This document shows positions 61,668-64,000 of a DNA stretch of 64,000 bases, one piece after another. Position numbers and translations under genes: made by a program. The stretch's first letter is position 1; each line of letters opens with the position of its first letter. Below the pieces are notes generated by a model that ran no database searches, had not been told where the DNA came from, and was given only the letters and a program-made list of their open reading frames with translations. This stretch comes from Bradyrhizobium sp. 1. GTDB lineage: Bacteria > Pseudomonadota > Alphaproteobacteria > Rhizobiales > Xanthobacteraceae. The stretch is taken from positions 38,217 through 102,216 of the forward strand of contig NZ_JADPJH010000020.1 in NCBI RefSeq assembly GCF_023073315.1. Reading direction: 5' to 3'.

Positions 61668-62274
61668 GATTCCCCTCGCCAAGCCCGACTCCCGCGCCAT
61701 CACCATCCGCCTCGCGCGCGACCCCAGCGATCTCATGCTGGTCACCGCCATTCGCGCCGCGGTCTATCTTGCCGAGCAGGATTGTCCGTTCGACGAGGAG
61801 TTCGACGGCAACGACATGGTCGCTGCCCATTTCATCGGCTATGTCGGCAACGAGCCCGCGGGCTGCCTGCGGGTGCGCTTCTTCGGCGATTTCGCCAAGG
61901 TGGAGCGGCTCGCGGTGCGGCACCAATACCGGCGCTCGCGCGTTTCGTTCAAGCTGGTGCAGGCGAGCGTCGACTACGTGAAGCGCAAGGGCTTTCGCAA
62001 GATCTACGGCCAGGCGCAGGACCGGCTGGTCGATTTCTGGGCCCATTTCGGCGCCAAGCCGCTCGGCCACAATCGCAAGATCACCTTCTCGGATTTCTCC
62101 TATACGGAGATGCTGCTGGAGATCGAGCCGGGGCCGGACGCCATCACGCTCGACAGCGATCCCTATGTGATCATCCGTCCCGAGGGCGATTGGGACCGGC
62201 CTGGTGTGCTCGACGCATCGGCGGGGCGCGCGGTGACCTCGCCGCTGCGGGGCCTCGCAGTCGCCGATCGCTGA
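61654..62274 (+). CDS. GNAT-family N-acetyltransferase
   Basis: From the ATG at 61654, with AAGGAG 9 nt upstream, the protein is 206 aa. The GNAT core reads VAAHFIGYVGNEPAGCLRVRFFGDFAKVERLAVRHQYRRSRVSFKLVQASVDYVKRKGFRKIYGQAQ, including the acyl-CoA loop RRSRVSFKL. It should transfer an acyl group from CoA to an amine. It overlaps the first gene of the set, so they are co-translated. Confidence 0.85.
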   Translation: MHGTRIPLAKPDSRAITIRLARDPSDLMLVTAIRAAVYLAEQDCPFDEEFDGNDMVAAHFIGYVGNEPAGCLRVRFFGDFAKVERLAVRHQYRRSRVSFKLVQASVDYVKRKGFRKIYGQAQDRLVDFWAHFGAKPLGHNRKITFSDFSYTEMLLEIEPGPDAITLDSDPYVIIRPEGDWDRPGVLDASAGRAVTSPLRGLAVADR

Positions 62275-62299
62275 AACTGTTGCAGCTCGGCGCAAGACA

Positions 62300-62863
62300 A
62301 TGCTGACTTCAATCCAAGATGATCCGCCGATCCTGATCTGCGCGGATCTCCAGGCCGAATATCTGACCCCCGGGCGTCGCCACGTCATCCTCGACGGCGA
62401 CGCCGCCACCCTGCGTTGCCTGGAGCTTCTGGCGCTGTGGCGCACCAATCTCTGGCCGGTGATGCATCTGAAGCGCATCGCCCAGGCCGCCTGGTTCAAT
62501 CCGGCATCGAAGCTGACCGATTGGATCGCGGAGGCGAGGCCGAACCCGGGAGAAATGACGTTCGAGCACCCGCTGCCGTCAGCCTATAGTTCCGCGCGGT
62601 TTGTGGACTACATGTCCAATATCCGCAATGTCCGCTCCGTGTTGATCGGATTTTCGCTGGACGAGACCATCCTGGCCACCGCCGTGGACGGGTTTCACCG
62701 CAGCCATCGCTACCAGATCGTCGCCGACGCCGTGGCCTGCCGGCAGCCGGGCACGGGTGATGCGGCCGCCTACAAAACCTCGGTGGTGAATGTCATCAGT
62801 AATTTTGCTACAATCCAGTCCAGCGCCGAACTGATCAGAGCCAGCGGCGCCGTTGCGGTGTAG
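62300..62863 (+). CDS. Isochorismatase-fold protein lacking the catalytic Cys
   Basis: The 187-aa protein has an isochorismatase-like fold: ICADLQAEYLTPGR (Asp16), then SAYSSARFVDYM and the segment GFSLDETILATAVDGFHR, which aligns to GLVTDVCVLATARDA of active enzymes. Thr123 replaces the nucleophile Cys. The usual Lys before SAY is also absent. It cannot use the standard cysteine mechanism and may be a binding protein. It is 25 nt after the GNAT gene on the same strand. Confidence 0.72.
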   Translation: MLTSIQDDPPILICADLQAEYLTPGRRHVILDGDAATLRCLELLALWRTNLWPVMHLKRIAQAAWFNPASKLTDWIAEARPNPGEMTFEHPLPSAYSSARFVDYMSNIRNVRSVLIGFSLDETILATAVDGFHRSHRYQIVADAVACRQPGTGDAAAYKTSVVNVISNFATIQSSAELIRASGAVAV

Positions 62864-62893
62864 GCGGCCGCGATCGGCGGATGGGATGGAACA

Positions 62894-63064
62894 TTGTCGC
62901 GGGGAGACGAGCTCAAGGAGCTGGCGAGCGGGTTGTCGCGTGCCGCCGAGGCGGCGCGCGACCTCGGCTTGCCCACGACGGTCTATCTGCTCTCGATGGC
63001 GCTCGTCGAGGTGAGGGAGGCCGCTGCCGCCGCCGACGATGGCGATGACGACAGCGCGGCCTGA
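62894..63064 (+). CDS. 56-aa helical hypothetical protein with TTG start
   Basis: The TTG at 62894 opens a short frame: SRGDELKELASGLSRAAEAA then RDLGLPTTVYLLSMALVEVR, ending in an acidic run (DDGDDDSAA). The preceding bases GGATGG may act as a ribosome-binding site. It lies in the same frame after the isochorismatase-fold stop, 30 nt on. The helix and acidic end suggest a small soluble partner; coding is moderately likely. Confidence 0.5.
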   Translation: MSRGDELKELASGLSRAAEAARDLGLPTTVYLLSMALVEVREAAAAADDGDDDSAA

Positions 63065-63207
63065 AGGCTGTCCCGTCTGCGGCTTTGTGCAACGCTGCTG
63101 AGCGCTCGCTGCCGATGAATTGACGTTGCAAGTTCTGTCTCATGGCAATAGCCAAGTGATGACGTGAGCCGCGCCGGCGACGCGACGACTTTAAGGGATC
63201 CCCGCAA

Positions 63208-64000
63208 ATGTCCATGCTGCCCAATTCGCAAGAAGCCCGGGATGTGGCCTACCAGCTCCATTCTTACACCAACGCGCGCGCCCATCAGCAGGCCGGTCCG
63301 CTGGTGATCGAGCGCGGCGAGGGCGCTTACGTGTTCGACGCGGCAGGCAAGCGCTATTTCGAGGCGATGGCCGGCCTTTGGAGCGTCGGGCTCGGCTTCA
63401 ACGAGAAGCGGCTGGTCGACGCCGCGCACAAGCAGATGCTGGCGCTGCCGTTCTACCATACGTTCTCCGCCAAATCGCACGGGCCCTCGATCGATCTCGC
63501 CGAGAAGCTGGTGTCGCTCGCGCCTGTGCCGATGAGCAAGGTGTTCTTCACCAATTCCGGCTCGGAGGCCAACGACACCGTTCTGAAGCTGATCGCCTAT
63601 CGCTCCAACGCGCTCGGCCAGCCCCAGCGCAAGAAGGTGATCAGCCGGATGCGCGCCTATCACGGCGTCACCATCGCATCCGCAAGCCTCACGGGCCTGC
63701 CGAACAACCATCGCTCGTTCGACCTGCCGCTGCCGAACATCCTGCACACGGGCTCGCCGCATTTCTACAAGGACGGCGCGCCCGGCGAGAGCGAGGAAGC
63801 TTTTGCGACCCGCCGGGCGGAAGAGCTCGACGCGCTGATCCAGAAAGAAGGGCCGGAGACGATCGCGGCATTCTTCGGCGAGCCGGTGATGGGGGCGGGC
63901 GGCGTCATCGTGCCGCCGGCGACCTATTGGGACAAGATCCAGGCGGTCCTGAAGAAGTACGATATCCTGCTGGTCGCCGACGAGGTGATCTGCGGTTTCG
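63208..64000 (+). CDS. Class III aminotransferase (omega-aminotransferase type), cut by window end
   Basis: The reading frame from the ATG at 63208 runs to the window end (264 codons so far). The start MSMLPNSQEARDVAYQLHSY is followed by GLWSVGLGFNEKRLVDAA, the PLP phosphate loop TNSGSEANDTVLKLI, and then RMRAYHGVT and GEPVMGAGGVIVPP. The sequence VADEVICGF marks the PLP-binding Asp. The Lys that carries PLP lies past the edge. It transfers amino groups from an omega-amine or aminobutyrate to a keto acid. Confidence 0.92.
   Translation, partial: MSMLPNSQEARDVAYQLHSYTNARAHQQAGPLVIERGEGAYVFDAAGKRYFEAMAGLWSVGLGFNEKRLVDAAHKQMLALPFYHTFSAKSHGPSIDLAEKLVSLAPVPMSKVFFTNSGSEANDTVLKLIAYRSNALGQPQRKKVISRMRAYHGVTIASASLTGLPNNHRSFDLPLPNILHTGSPHFYKDGAPGESEEAFATRRAEELDALIQKEGPETIAAFFGEPVMGAGGVIVPPATYWDKIQAVLKKYDILLVADEVICGF

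Noticed and set aside
1..64000. tRNA, rRNA or prophage
   Set aside because: No cloverleaf with CCA-type acceptor, no rRNA-like stretch and no phage structural genes were seen on either strand by reading.

Overview
The window looks like a chromosomal segment of a Bradyrhizobium-type alphaproteobacterium (Rhizobiales). The evidence is high GC with strong GC preference at third codon positions, alphaproteobacterial gene orders (rpsF-rpsR-DUF2232-rplI; fabD-fabG-acpP-fabF-mltG-yicC-gmk; lptF-lptG-lptD-surA-pdxA-rsmA; ppx-ppk-hdaA-pgsA with divergent purM-purN), an HdaA-type replication regulator, and several dispersed palindromic repeats that I associate with this lineage. All family calls come from reading translated sequence; no database search was run.

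Layout. 1-5.2 kb: a minus-strand catabolic operon: FadR/GntR regulator, beta-hydroxyacid dehydrogenase, four-gene polar solute ABC transporter, and an RpiB-type isomerase behind a terminator. 5.3-8.2 kb: small genes, a GFA-fold protein, an SGNH-like secreted protein, a nested-palindrome repeat and exonuclease III. 8.2-13 kb: alr, dnaB, a 39-aa membrane peptide and a CFA-type methyltransferase. 13.3-15.5 kb: a cytochrome c-like protein with a long Lys/Pro/Glu tail, and a TetR-thioesterase pair. 15.5-18.1 kb: ribosomal operon rpsF-rpsR-DUF2232-rplI, interrupted by a composite palindromic repeat. 18.5-20.2 kb: TetR-desaturase pair with a large nested operator. 20.4-27.1 kb: fatty-acid synthesis core, then mltG, yicC, gmk.

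27-33.7 kb is the accessory part. It holds a membrane-anchored Pro/Ala-rich protein, about 550 bases of non-coding DNA with a 19-bp perfect hairpin, a 112-bp MITE-like element, a frameshifted HlyC-type toxin acyltransferase, a RAYT transposase remnant inside 37-bp inverted repeats, several very small genes (one with a GTG start), a Crp/Fnr regulator and an orphan Flp pilin. 33.8-42.5 kb: alcohol dehydrogenase, then the envelope operon lptF-lptG-lptD-surA-pdxA-rsmA, with start/stop overlaps at most junctions. 42.8-49.3 kb: pepA-holC, a lipoprotein, an ABC solute-binding protein whose start codon directly follows a TTGGGG tandem repeat, an ABC-F ATPase and small proteins. 49.6-58.4 kb: ndk, a TerC-family protein, ppx-ppk, hdaA-pgsA, purM-purN and a cold-shock gene. 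58.8-64 kb: an outer-membrane beta-barrel protein, then a LysR regulator divergent from two GNAT-like genes and an isochorismatase-fold protein lacking its catalytic Cys, and the start of a class III aminotransferase cut by the window end.

The strongest candidates for something undescribed are the structured non-coding element at 28427-28980, the G-quadruplex-forming tract against the start codon at 45754, and the LysR/GNAT/GNAT/pseudo-isochorismatase module at 59.9-62.9 kb. I found no tRNA, rRNA, CRISPR array, complete insertion sequence or prophage.
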